The position numbers and the translations under genes were made by a program. Shown in pieces: positions 42,652 through 52,322 of a stretch of 64,000 nucleotides of DNA; position 1 is the stretch's first letter, and the number at the start of each line of letters is the position of its first letter. Source of the stretch: Sceloporus undulatus (taxonomy: Eukaryota; Chordata; Lepidosauria; Squamata; Phrynosomatidae); the NCBI RefSeq assembly GCF_019175285.1, contig NC_056527.1:110742389-110806388 (forward strand). The letters are read 5' to 3'. Under the pieces are notes generated by a model. It saw only the letters and a program-made list of their open reading frames with translations. It searched no databases and was not told where the DNA came from.

Positions 42652-42934
42652 GAGATTAGCGCAATGGGTTTTATTCCCTCACTAGGCATGGGATGTAAAC
42701 ACACCGGTATGGATTATATTTCACAGCTCCAGGCAGTATCCAGCCTGTACCCAACCCAGGCTTCTCCTGTACCTTTTAAAGAACTGGATTTTCCCATTCT
42801 TTAAAAGGTCTGGAAGAAGCCCTGTTCAGGTACAAGACGAGTACTGCCTGGGGATAGAGCTGTGCAATAGAGTCCATCCCTATGTGTTTACATCCTATGC
42901 CTAGCGCAAGAATAGAAGCCGGTGTGCTAATCTC
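42652..42934. mobile_element. Palindromic MITE with 5-bp target duplication
   Basis: Ends gagattagcgca and tgtgctaatctc are inverted copies. Pairing continues through ctaggcatgggatgtaaaca / tgtttacatcctatgcctag and acctttta / taaaaggt to the centre, with arms of about 140 bp. Flanked by CTAAA at 42647-42651 and 42935-42939. A 5-bp duplication is unlike hAT (8), Harbinger (3) or mariner (TA). Confidence 0.65.
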
Positions 42935-42939
42935 CTAAA

Positions 42940-43308
42940 ACAGTTGGCTCAGGCACCAAATTGGGTGGCAGCCATTGACAGAGGTTGTGGCATCTTGTAT
43001 GGTACACAACATTTCTTTTTAATGTGAAATTACTTCTAGTATGGCAAAACAAATGTATCAAGTGAGTCATTTTGGGCAGAGACCATTGCAGGAGAGTCAG
43101 CTGATTATGGCAATCTAAAACTGGGTGTCAGCAAGGAAAGAAGGGGAAGATAATTCAAGACATCCCTACATCTAGAAAAATCCATCCCAAAGCTGTTCAT
43201 TTAAAATATATATTTCTATCCCTCCTGCAAATGTAAGATTTAATCTCCTTTTTCACCTTTAAATGTCCTTTCTTTTATATATTTTTAAAATGTTTTTAAG
43301 ACCTTTTG
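42940..43308. other. No gene seen
   Basis: AT-rich, unassigned. Confidence 0.35.
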
Positions 43309-43555
43309 ATGATGTGTTTATCTGAGAAATAAGGAAAAGACATTGGCAGTATATTGAAGTCTGGGATTAACATATGTAACAATGTGCTGATTTAATAACC
43401 TAAATACAAGGTTTGTGTGAGAGAATGTGAGATATAAATTGAACAAAAAAAGAAAGAAAAAGAAAAAAAAAGAAAAATGCATTTACAGATGCCAGAAGAC
43501 AACACTAATGATACTCTGCTACACTTTAAACTCCTTCTCTTAACCCCACTGCTTG
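43309..43555 (+). repeat. Dispersed repeat, copy of 28986-29195
   Basis: Shares gtgtttatctgagaaataag, agacattggcagtatattga, and gcatttacagatgccagaag followed by acaacactaatgat with the first copy. An A-rich tract at 43445-43475 replaces the CAA repeat of the other copy. Confidence 0.5.
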
Positions 43556-43727
43556 TTAGTACTAAAGCAGTGATTTCCATATTTGGTCTTCCAGATGCTT
43601 TCCACTTCTGTTCCCAGATTTCCTGGGAGAAGGAAAGAGAGAAACCAGCTAATTTGAAAAGCAAATGAGAAGTGGAAAAACAAACAATAACTGAAGGTAT
43701 CTCTCCCAAATTAGGATAGTTCGGTGC

Positions 43728-44056
43728 AGTGGGGTCCGACACTGGGGTGTCACCCAGTGTGCAGGATGGGTCCTGGGGAAGAGCCAAAGGAGATCCTTTC
43801 CTCCTTGCCCTGCATGACTGTACTCTAAAGTCAAGCCACGTGGGGCTGGACAGGGTCCTTCTCTCTCTGCCCTGTGAGGTTTTAAAGCCAAGCCTCGCTG
43901 GGCAGGGATGGGGGGCACCAGCCCCCCCCCTTAGTCCATGCTGCATGCCACAGCACATGACAGGGAGGTGGGGGTGCTCACTGGATGTCACCCCCTTTTG
44001 GCAGTGTCACCCAGTATGGTCCACACACACCTCGCATTCCCCTAGTGAAGCTACTG
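43728..44056. mobile_element. hAT-like MITE related to 15056-15812
   Basis: The right end tcccctagtgaagctactg (reverse complement cagtagcttcactagggga) resembles the cagtggtgtcactagag terminus. The left part cagtggggtccgacactggg with tgtcacccagtg, repeated reversed near 44000, supports an inverted structure. GC-rich, with several spurious open frames. Confidence 0.4.
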
Positions 44057-45285
44057 GTTGGGGGGAGGGTATGTTATCCTGGTTTTGGGGTATTTCTTTA
44101 CCTCTAACAAAGGTGACATGTTTTCACTGGGGCTTCATTTGTCAAGTTTTACCTATACAGTACCTAAATGTTTTTTTCCAGATACAACAATACAGAGGCT
44201 TCTTGAAAAATTCAATGTTCTTTGCCTAAGAAAGGTGCAGGTAACCTCACACAAAACAGATACAGCCTGTGTCTCAAGAAAATTTGCCTTTTCTGTTGCT
44301 AATGAAGATGAGATTGTATTCCTTATATTTCTCACATGGCCCAAGAGAGGATGGCCTCTGCCTGCATTGCTATCCGTCCAGAACATCTTAACTGACAACA
44401 TAAGTCACATCTTAAGGCAAAATGTAGGCATGTGATTCTAGCATCATAATTTTTATCCTGTATGATTTTTAACCATCTTTCTCTGGTGGAGAAGTCTGTG
44501 GAACCTCAGAAGCTTTCATGGTGTATTTTGTTCTTTTTAGTTGACCCAATAAATGTATCACTGTTTTGTGGATTTTGTCACTAATTCTTCAGTGTAAGGA
44601 AAATGATCACAACTTCTTTATAAACACAGCAAGGAAGGTGCCATGAAATTTCAGGGAGGCTCCTTGAATCAGTTTAGCACAAGACAGATGTGGTTAATCC
44701 TAAATTGGTCATCATGTTGGATGTTACGTTTACTGCTGGAGTCAGTTATTACCCCAGGAATTAAGAAGAAAAGATTCCCTCTCCTATTACAAATTTACAA
44801 TATCCTGCATATATGAACTGAAGTCCCAGTGGTTTTACTCACTGGCTAAACAGAATGAGGACTATAGCAAACTCATTTGTGGTGCCAAATGGTAACTGTG
44901 TTCTTTGGGAACATATGACTGGATTTGTTCATATGAGAAAAGGAACAGCAATATCTCAATTTCAGTCTGAAAAGAACATTAGTTTCTTCCTGTCGAGCTA
45001 AATTCTTCTGCCCTTCTGGCCCTCTTTCTTCCAATACAAAAGCCTTCCCAACTATCATTCCATGCTCTGAACTTTGAGATTTATATTACAGTGGAAAGTA
45101 ATATTACAGAAAGTAGATTTTTAATGAAAACAGAAATCTAGAACACAAGTGATCCCCAGCTAGTCTCCCCCACAAAGACCTACTTTTTCCATTAGCACTA
45201 CAGCCCACTCTTGCAGGGTTTCATCATTTGTACTGGAATGAACAACCAAAGCCAAGGGAAAGTCTGATGCTTAAAGAGAGAAACA

Positions 45286-45291
45286 TTTATT
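45286..45291 (-). terminator. Conserved poly(A) signal, unit B
   Basis: AATAAA on the minus strand, in the same local context as 34934-34939, about 980 bases beyond the stop codon of the gene at 46275-46685. Confidence 0.45.
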
Positions 45292-45587
45292 GAACACGGG
45301 AGGCACTTTAAATCGGACAGAAGAAAGGAAATCACAAAATCAAAGTTAAGAAAAAGCAAGCAGAACAAAAGGTTGTGTGGCAGGAAGGGGAGGGAAATGG
45401 CAGGTATTTGGCCATCTGCATCGTGGAGATCATTTTCCTCTGAGCTCTCATGCTATCAGCACTTTAAATTGGACACTGAAGAAAACAAATAAAATAAAAC
45501 TTAAGAAGAAATTAGCTCTCATACTATCAGCACTTGATGTTTCATTATTATTCCTCCCCTTTTTCTTCAGCCATATAAAGACCATGG

Positions 45588-45665
45588 CTCCATCCATACT
45601 GCAGGAATAATCCAGTTTGACACGTCCTCAACTGCCATGGCTCAATACTAAATCAAAACTGAAGA
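45588..45665. mobile_element. Half of a palindromic MITE
   Basis: Left half only: ctccatccatactgcaggaa, taatccagtttgacacg, aactgccatggctcaatact. Confidence 0.5.
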
Positions 45666-45699
45666 AACTATATCACACACATATAAAAAAGAGCCCAGG

Positions 45700-45855
45700 T
45701 ATGGGAAGCTTCCAAAGTATTACACATTGATGTGCTTAATGCTGATGAAAGGAAAATATAGATTTTTAAGCACAAAGACCATGAAAAAGTAGAGTTACTT
45801 TGCCAGTGACCAGAAACTGGTCATGTAGATAAATATGGGAAGCTGTCATTTGATG
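45700..45855 (-). pseudogene. RNase A-like relic, unit B
   Basis: One minus-strand frame reads VSGHWQSNSTFSWSLC, matching VSGQMASKVPFSYTYC of the unit-A gene and VSGQWQSTSPP of the unit-A relic. Just upstream, text like FIYM resembles the NIFIHA strand. It holds the same place relative to the open gene as the relic at 35600-35925, so the pair was duplicated together and both relics decayed. Confidence 0.55.
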
Positions 45856-45979
45856 TTTATCTTGATCAAAGATTTCTCAAGACAACATGGGACAAGATGC
45901 AGTTTGACAAACAGAGGCTTTCAGCTGAATTTACACCACTCTAGAACTAAAAAATAAGCAAATTCAGGATTACTTGCGG

Positions 45980-46205
45980 TCAGTGATCCAAAACATACTG
46001 CAGAAATCATCCAGTTTGAGACTGTTTTAACTGCCCTGGCTCAGTGCTAGGGAATTTTGGGAACTGTAGTTTTGTGAGACATTTAGTCTTCTGTGTCAGA
46101 GAGCTATGAGGCCACAAGAAACATCAACCCCTAGGATTCCCTAGCACTGAGTCATGGCAGTTAAAGCAGTTTCAAACTGAATTATTTCTGCAGTGTGTTT
46201 TGGAC
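45980..46205. mobile_element. Palindromic MITE, ctgcagaaataatccag family
   Basis: Complete: ccaaaacatactgcagaaat on the left is mirrored by atttctgcagtgtgttttgg on the right. Inner arms ctagggaattttgg and ctaggattccctag. The Harbinger insertion at 55556 lies in the homologous element of the noisy copy. Confidence 0.6.
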
Positions 46206-46274
46206 TAGTGTCTATATTTGTGATTCATAACCTAGGTAATGAAGGCATTGCTTTGTTTAGCTGCAGCCTTTTCT

Positions 46275-46685
46275 TTACACAAAAGGACTAAAACCTCTAC
46301 AATCAGTTGGGACTCCATCCTTACAATAAAGAATAATATTCAGCTTGCCACTTATACCGAAAAACCCAGAATCAACACCAGAACAAATGGTGCATGCAAG
46401 TGGAGTTATGCTTTGCCATTCACCATCCTCTGGAAGTCCACTTGGTCTGCAGATGTCTTCAAGCTCAGTATCTGAGGCATGTATATAAATATTTTCACGT
46501 ATGTAGGTCTGATATCTATCATTCATAATATTTCTACAATAGATATGATTATTTGGAGCTGGTGTCTTTGGGTAGTCTACATGCTGCTGTTTGAAGTATT
46601 GAAAAGACTGGGCTGCTGTTTCCTTCATCACCATCCAGGCAAAGGCCAAAAGCAGCCACAATTGAATGCTTCTCTTTGTAGACAT
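46275..46685 (-). CDS. RNase A-like secreted protein without active site, unit B
   Basis: 136-residue paralog of the gene at 36136-36543. The leader MSTKRSIQLWLLLAFAWMVM ends about ETAA, leaving Gln at the mature N-terminus. His12 is kept (FKQQHVDYP), but Lys41 is Ile (YIREN) and His119 is Asp (VPTDCRG), so catalysis is not expected. As in the paralog, cysteines 40 and 95 are absent and the Cys95 loop is shortened to the same length. 26, 58, 84 and 110 remain, and two new cysteines (LACTIC, TDCRG) might form a different bridge. The mature chain has about 9 basic and 13 acidic residues, unlike the cationic classical members. The ATG follows an acceptor (tcatttttattttaaag) at the position seen in unit A; the longer in-frame extension to 46823 is intronic. 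Exon 1 is proposed at 51831-51905. Function unknown. Confidence 0.85.
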   Translation of the reverse strand: MSTKRSIQLWLLLAFAWMVMKETAAQSFQYFKQQHVDYPKTPAPNNHIYCRNIMNDRYQTYIRENIYIHASDTELEDICRPSGLPEDGEWQSITPLACTICSGVDSGFFGISGKLNIILYCKDGVPTDCRGFSPFV

Positions 46686-46921
46686 CCTGGTATTCCTCCC
46701 TTTAAAATAAAAATGAAAGAGAACAAAAATTACAGAAGGGTCAATATTACATTCCCATGGTTTTCCTCCTATAGTACTCGTAGTGGCGTCAAAGTGGGTG
46801 GGCTGAATCTCCCTTTTCTCCAAGTAGCCAATTCCTTGGTAACTTACTTGGGCTTAACCACCTCTTTTCTGTTTTCATCCCACGAATTAGGATTTTATTT
46901 CATCTGCTGTTAAGTACCTTA

Positions 46922-47110
46922 GGGGCTTGACAGATGGGCAGCTCAACACCACACCTTTCAGCCCTGGAAGCAGGCCACGGCAACCAGATGCCATGGCCTG
47001 TGCACAGAGCAAAAAGAAGTCCCGAAAAGAGGCTTTTGCGCCATAGAAGGAGTGCCATAACCACTGTGGTGCAGCTTTATGATGCCCCTTGTGTGCAATG
47101 CTGTTTGGTG
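46922..47110. mobile_element. Harbinger-type MITE, right end unclear
   Basis: Starts ggggcttgacagatgggcag after TTA (46919-46921), like 34222-34519. The GC-rich body is recognisable to about 47110, but no matching right terminus was found before the hAT insertion at 47138. Confidence 0.45.
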
Positions 47111-47137
47111 CCCTGGCAGAGGAGCAAGGGCTTGGAG

Positions 47138-47491
47138 CAGGGGTAGGCAACCCTTTTGAGCCGGGGGCCAGGTTGCTGTCCCTCAGACAACTGGGGGGCC
47201 GAAGCCAAAAAATAAATAATTTTTTTAAAATTAAATAAATAAATAAACCGGGACAAATGTAGGACAAAATTTTCAAATGGAGGGCACTTTTTAAATAAAA
47301 ATGGACGACATGCCAAAAAAAAATTGCTGATTTTTAAAAAATTTTTAAGATAAATGCATGTTTCTGAGGCTTCTATAGACAATTGCCCCCCAAAGGCCCC
47401 GGTGGCAATCGGCGGCAGGACCGGGCGGGGGCCGGTCCCAAGGCCTCGCCGGGCCACATCCGGCCCGCGGGCCGCAGGTTGCCTACCCCGG
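47138..47491. mobile_element. hAT MITE with 8-bp target duplication, absent from the second copy
   Basis: 354 bp starting caggggtaggcaaccctttt and ending ggttgcctaccccgg, flanked by GCTTGGAG at 47130-47137 and 47492-47499. The homologous position in the noisy copy (about 57095-57110) reads straight through without the element, with one target copy. That pair of filled and empty sites proves a real insertion and dates it after the two copies separated. Confidence 0.85.
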
Positions 47492-47499
47492 GCTTGGAG

Positions 47500-47744
47500 C
47501 ATATGAACAGACCAGCACAAAGTGTCAGTCTCTTCTGCCTTTGTCTTTATCCTTTTCTGCATAATGAAGAACATTTATGTTCTTAATCATTTGTGGACCG
47601 GCTCCCTTACTTAACACAGGGAGAATAACCCATAGAAATAAAGGTCCCATTGGTTTTCCAACCTGCAATTATCAAATGCTGAGCAGAGATGGTGCAAGTA
47701 ACCTTTCCCAAGACAAATAACCTTTCCTAAGGCAATGCTGTGAA
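47500..47744. other. No gene seen
   Basis: Unassigned sequence of the proposed unit-B intron. Confidence 0.35.
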
Positions 47745-49220
47745 ATTTTCCCCAGCTAGGCCATGAAACCCACTGGGTGACCTTTGGAAAGTCGTGTGCT
47801 CTCAGCCTCAGAGGAAGGTAATGCAAAACCTTCTCTGAACAGCTCTTGCTGTTCTCGACTGGTTTAGATCTTACTTGTCTGGCAGATCTTTTGCAGTGGT
47901 TGCTGGCGGTCAGACTTCTTCTCCTGTTCTCTTATCTGTTGGAGTTCCCCAGGGCTCTGTTCTGGGTCCCCTTCTGTTTTCTCTCTACACACTATCCTTA
48001 GGTAAACTCATTAGCTCTTTTGGTTTTTCCTACCATCTCTATGCCGATGACACTCAGTTATATCTTTCCACCCCTGACCTTTCTCCAAGGCTTGAACAGC
48101 AAGTTTTGTCTTGCCTCTCAGCCGTCTCGCAGTGGATGCGCCATCGGCGTTTGAAGCTCAACATGTCCAAGACGGAGCTTCTTGTCTTTCCTCCTAAGTC
48201 CACCCTTCAACTCTCCTTTTCTGTCTCTGTGGACAACATTTCTATTCAACCAGTCCAGCAAGCCCGCAGTCTTGGTTTTATCTTTGACTCTTCTCTGTCG
48301 TGTATCCTTCAGATCCAGACCACAGCCAAGGCTTGTAGATTCTTTTTGTACAATATTGCCAAAATCCGACCATATTTCTCCGTCTCTACTGCCAAGATCC
48401 TGGTCCATGCCCTAGTGATCTCACGACTTGATTACTGTAACGTCCTCCTGGCTGGGCTTCCTCTTTCTCACCTCCATCCTTTAATTTCTGTCCAGCATTC
48501 AGCTGCACGCATTATCACTTCCGTCCACCGCTCTGACCATATCTCTCCTGTGTTGGCATCCCTTCACTGGTTCCCCCTCCCTTTCCGCATTCAGTACAAG
48601 CTCCTGCTGTCCACGTTTAAAGCCCTCCATGGGCTGGCCCGCCCTTACTTATCAGACCTTATTTCTCCTCACCTTCCCTCTAGGGCCCTCTGTTCTGGTA
48701 GTCAAGGTCTGCTGTCCCAGCCCAGGATTTTCTCTGCCCCATTTTGGACTTGCCCCTTTTCACTTGCTGCCCCTCACGCCTGGAACCTTCTTCCCCCGCA
48801 AGCAAGGGCCATCACTTCTTTAACCAGCTTCAAAACGGAGTTGAAGACCATCCTGTTCAGAGAAGCTTTCCCAGGCATTGCATAATTGTCACTTGCTATT
48901 TGATGTTCTTTTCTTCCCTGTTTTATTGAATCATTTCCTGTATTACTATGTATTTTATATGTATTATCCTACTAGAGATGCCCCCTCCCCACCCCCACTC
49001 TCTTTGTGTCGTGTCTTTTTAGATTGTAAGCCTGAGGGCAGGGATCCGTCCAATTAAAAAGATTGTATGTACAGCGCTGTGTAAATTTACAGCACTTTAT
49101 AAATAAAGGTTAATAATAATAATAATAATAAATTGCCAAGAAAATCCCATGATAGGGTCACCTTAGGTTTTCCATAAGTCGGAAATGAATTAAAGGTACA
49201 CAGCGACCTCAAAGGTGAAT
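47745..49220 (+). mobile_element. SINE split by an L2 LINE
   Basis: 47745-47848 gives the SINE body (aaacccactgggtgaccttt, ctcagcctcagaggaaggta, tctctgaacagctcttgc). After the L2 it resumes at about 49129 with attgccaagaaaatcccatg, gtcaccttaggttttccata and agtcggaaatgaattaaagg. The two halves join into the family seen reversed at 6481. Confidence 0.65.
47849..49128 (+). mobile_element. L2 LINE, 5'-truncated, young, 336-codon open RT region
   Basis: The open frame 47875-48885 holds RT motifs [18 protein letters not shown] and [10 protein letters not shown], then [17 protein letters not shown] and the same C-terminus ([11 protein letters not shown]) as the copy at 32019. The 3' UTR includes gtacagcgctgtgtaaattt and ends in (aat)n. 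The truncated start means it cannot move, but an open frame over 1 kb and near identity with the other copy show a recently active L2 lineage. Confidence 0.9.
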
Positions 49221-49473
49221 TTTATAGGGAGTTATCTTATACAAAATGGCCCTAGGTAAAAATAGCAAGTAGGAAAATCTCCCAGAATTGGATGAAAACA
49301 AGTAAATTATTGATGAGAAACCAGGTTTTAGATTATTTTTGATTTTGTTTGTTTTTTATATGGTAATCCATTCAGCTGCTCTTTACTATAATAGAACAAA
49401 TTTAGAGAAATTTGGCCTGGATCCTACAGTTCCAAAATCTTATGATATACCGCATAGTAGGAAACTTATCAAA

Positions 49474-49812
49474 GGCCTGGGACAGATTGCCTCAAAAGGG
49501 CAGCCTGCTGGCGGCCTATTTCCCTCCAGAGGGAAACCGCAGCCGCCAAACCACACGGCTTCCCCCACGGTGTAAAAAGAACCTGGAAAATCCGGGTTCT
49601 CTTTATGGTGCCGGAGTGATGTCATGAGTGCGCCACTGGCCATGCAGATGCTGCATGCCGTTTACATCACAATGGCAGCACCCATGCACATGGGATGCTG
49701 CCATTAGTACCCCGCCACTTCGTACTAGGGTTAGGGACCATGAGGTTGGTGCACAGTCCCTAACCCTAGTATCGCCGCCACCACACCACAAATTGCCCAT
49801 CTGTATCGGACC
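49474..49812. mobile_element. Harbinger-like MITE
   Basis: The left end ggcctgggacagattgcc and right end (reverse complement ggtccgatacagatgggc) match imperfectly, flanked by AAA on both sides. Inside is a telomere-like hairpin: ctagggttagggaccatgag and cagtccctaaccctag (49726-49771). Related to 30400-30983. Confidence 0.55.
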
Positions 49813-50242
49813 AAAGAAAGGATACAAGAATATTATGCTTTGCAGGATATTGATGCCACTAGAGCTTCAAAGTTGTCTTCTGGTTTCTCCTTTCTAAAAA
49901 TATGTTTTGGAGAGGAGAAATATCTATCAGAAATTACTCACTCTCTTCTTTGCAGGGTTTTTATAGCCCCTCAATTCCAGACAATGAAAACCAATTACAT
50001 TGAAGGGAAATATAAAAAGATTCCCAAGGAGCAGCATGAAAGTCGGTATATTCAAGCCACCATACAGCATACACTATATGCTATATTATAGGATATATTT
50101 AATCCCAAGAGATAAGTTTCTGAAGAGAAGTTTAGAACTTGTAGCTAACAAAAATGATTTGGAAAAAATCACTTATTTGTTAGCTAATACAGAAAGTCTG
50201 TGATGTTTAATACTGCCAGATTCACTACGAAAGCAGTTAAAC
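49813..50242. other. No gene seen
   Basis: Unassigned intron sequence of unit B. Confidence 0.35.
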
Positions 50243-50245
50243 TTA

Positions 50246-50595
50246 GGGCTGGAACAGACCAACCAGTAAAACTGCCTCCTCTGCAGCTTGGGGACGTGGC
50301 GTCTTGACGACACATGCTCCCAGGATGCCGAGAAGTCACCCATCCATTCAAACAGGGTTGGCTTCAACAAGGGCGTAGCTTTTTGACACCACATGCCAAC
50401 CTCTGCACCCGGAAGTTGTTCCAGGGCCACCTAAGGTGGCCCAAAACCAGCCCAGATAGGAGTGGATTTTTCCATTCCTATTTGGCTGCTGACAGAGGGC
50501 ATGTTCAGGACCGAAACATGTGTTTGTTGTGGTTCTGAGGCGTCTTCGGTGGGGGCAGCTTCAAGCTGCCCCTTTCTGCAGGTCTGTTCCAGCCC
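50246..50595. mobile_element. Harbinger-type MITE with TTA target duplication
   Basis: Perfect 15-bp terminal repeats gggctggaacagacc and ggtctgttccagccc, flanked by TTA at 50243-50245 and 50596-50598. 350 bp. Also present in the noisy copy near 60345-60705, so older than the separation of the two copies. Confidence 0.8.
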
Positions 50596-50598
50596 TTA

Positions 50599-51763
50599 GA
50601 TTAGATTTCAAGGATAACGGCCTGCATGGGTATGTGCGATAAATATATTTATACTAATTTGAATGGATTATGTAACATTGTGATGTGCTTAGTATGAAAT
50701 ATTTTATATAATTTTAGTTTAAATATTTTGTTTTATATTTTACAGAGCCAAATGTGATTGGAAAAGTTTTTAATCATTTTTGTGAGATGATAATTTGTGA
50801 GATGATAATTTGATTGGTAGAACCTGTATTTTGTTGTCACCAATAAACTGTACTGTACTGTTATAAAATATTCTGTTCTCAGTTGTATTCTTTTAGATAA
50901 ATTAAAATACCTATTATTGTCAAAAAGTCAAATGACTGAATGAATAAATAACTCCCCTGCCGGAAAGATTCATCAACAGAAAGCACTCACCCACATACCC
51001 ACATTTAGGGTTCACAGGTTTCACTGCCTGCCCCTCTCCTCTGAGCCTCATGATGAGAGCGCAGCCTTGAAAATTAAATAGGTGTGCTGTTATTTTATTA
51101 AACATTGTACTGTGTCTTGGCCCATGCTGCTCAGCTTCAGAGAAGTTGCTATAAGCTCTCTGGGCCCTTCACTGACCCCCTCTTTCCTGTTTCCCTCTCT
51201 GGTTTTCTGATATTTTCTCTGGCAATGAGAAAAGATCTGTGCTTATGAATCTTTTCTTTCACATAAACCTTTAGGGAAGGCTTCTTTATTTTCTGCAGGA
51301 ACGTAAAGAACAAGACATGGGGATCCATGACCATAATTATGGAGAATGGTGCTAGAATTCCTGTTGAAGAGGAGAAACAAAAAGTGAAACTTAACATTGG
51401 CCTGAAAGTTCTGGTCCTTCATCTCTGACCTTGAAAGGATGTCTAGTATTTTCCTGATAAAGAAGAAAGAGAGTCTCCACCAGCATGGAAAAGCACAAAA
51501 GAAAGAAAAGTTACAACACACAATCAGAGTCACCAAGAAAAGTAGAACAGCTGCAAAGTTCTTACAGAATGAGAACACCGGAGGTCTGCCATACAAATAG
51601 ATGTGGGCAGCTGTGGACCACCATCTCCTACAGCTAGTTGTCTTCTGAGTCCTTTCTGACTTAGCCAATGAGGAGGGATTTTGAGACCTCCAAAAGCACC
51701 CTAGCCCAGTTGTACGAGAACCTCTTGACTTCAAGTTTGCATCATGAAATAGACATTATCTAC
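50599..51763. other. No gene; intron of the unit-B gene
   Basis: AT-rich. 51560-51760 aligns with 38010-38230 of unit A. No coding exon recognised. Confidence 0.4.

Positions 51764-51807
<44 letters not shown>
51764..51807. repeat. (GAT)n microsatellite
   Basis: About 14 GAT units, just inside the proposed intron from exon 1 of unit B. Confidence 0.9.
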
Positions 51808-51808
<1 letters not shown>

Positions 51809-51830
51809 CATGAAACAGAGGGTTTCCTAC

Positions 51831-51937
51831 CTGAGCCCAAAGAAACCTGATGGGGTGCAGGTTCGTCACTCAATGAGCCCAGATTTCTGGTCTGTCAGTC
51901 ACTGAGTCTCCTACAGTCACCAACAGTGCCTTATATA
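51831..51937 (-). promoter_or_regulatory. TATA promoter and non-coding exon 1, unit B
   Basis: On the minus strand TATATAAG (51930-51937) is followed by gcactgttggtgactgtagg and, about 100 bases from the TATA box, by ctttgggctcag|gtaggaaacc, an ideal donor at 51830/51831. Exon 1 would be about 70-75 bases, and the intron to the acceptor before 46685 about 5.1 kb, lengthened by MITEs, a SINE and an L2. Same architecture as 38278-38398. Confidence 0.6.
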
Positions 51938-52172
51938 CAGGCAACACTTGTGCTGGAAATCCTGGGAGAGATTCCAGACACTCTTTTCCAGTAGGAGATG
52001 GAACTGAGGCAGATATAGGAGAACAACCTGAAATTTTGGTTATGAAACAGAGGAATTCTCTGAAGTGACTGTCTATGTCTCATCTACCTGGAAGTCTAGG
52101 GCTTTTCTCCAGAACATCCATGATGTAGATGAGATATCCAGATTGAATGAAGTTATTATTTATACATCTCAG

Positions 52173-52322
52173 GTCCAAAACATGCTGCAGAAATTATCCA
52201 GTTTGAGACCAATTTAACTGCCCTGGCTCAGCACGAGGGAATCCTGGGAATTGTAATTTATTGTGGCACCAGAGCTCTCTGACACAGAAGGCTAAATGTC
52301 TCACAAAAGCACGCATAAAAGT
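52173..52322. mobile_element. Half of a palindromic MITE, cut by the retroelement
   Basis: ggtccaaaacatgctgcaga, aattatccagtttgagacca, cagagctctctgacacagaa and ggctaaatgtctcacaaaa. The homologous text in the noisy copy (62290-62446) continues past this point without the insertion. Confidence 0.55.

Larger units (their letters stand above)
44322..52322 (-). repeat. Duplication unit B, clean copy
   Basis: About 8 kb holding an RNase relic, an open RNase-like gene, its long intron filled by transposons, and its promoter. It is repeated almost colinearly, in noisy form, at 53621-62446. Within it, 44780-46700 and 51400-52170 align with unit A. Confidence 0.75.

Noticed and set aside
43392-44229. 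199- and 166-codon open frames
   Set aside because: They fall in a GC-rich MITE-like block and an A-rich repeat, with no recognisable protein and no splice context.
46686-46823. 46-codon N-terminal extension of the unit-B RNase-like protein
   Set aside because: It crosses the conserved polypyrimidine tract and acceptor just before 46685 and has no counterpart in unit A.
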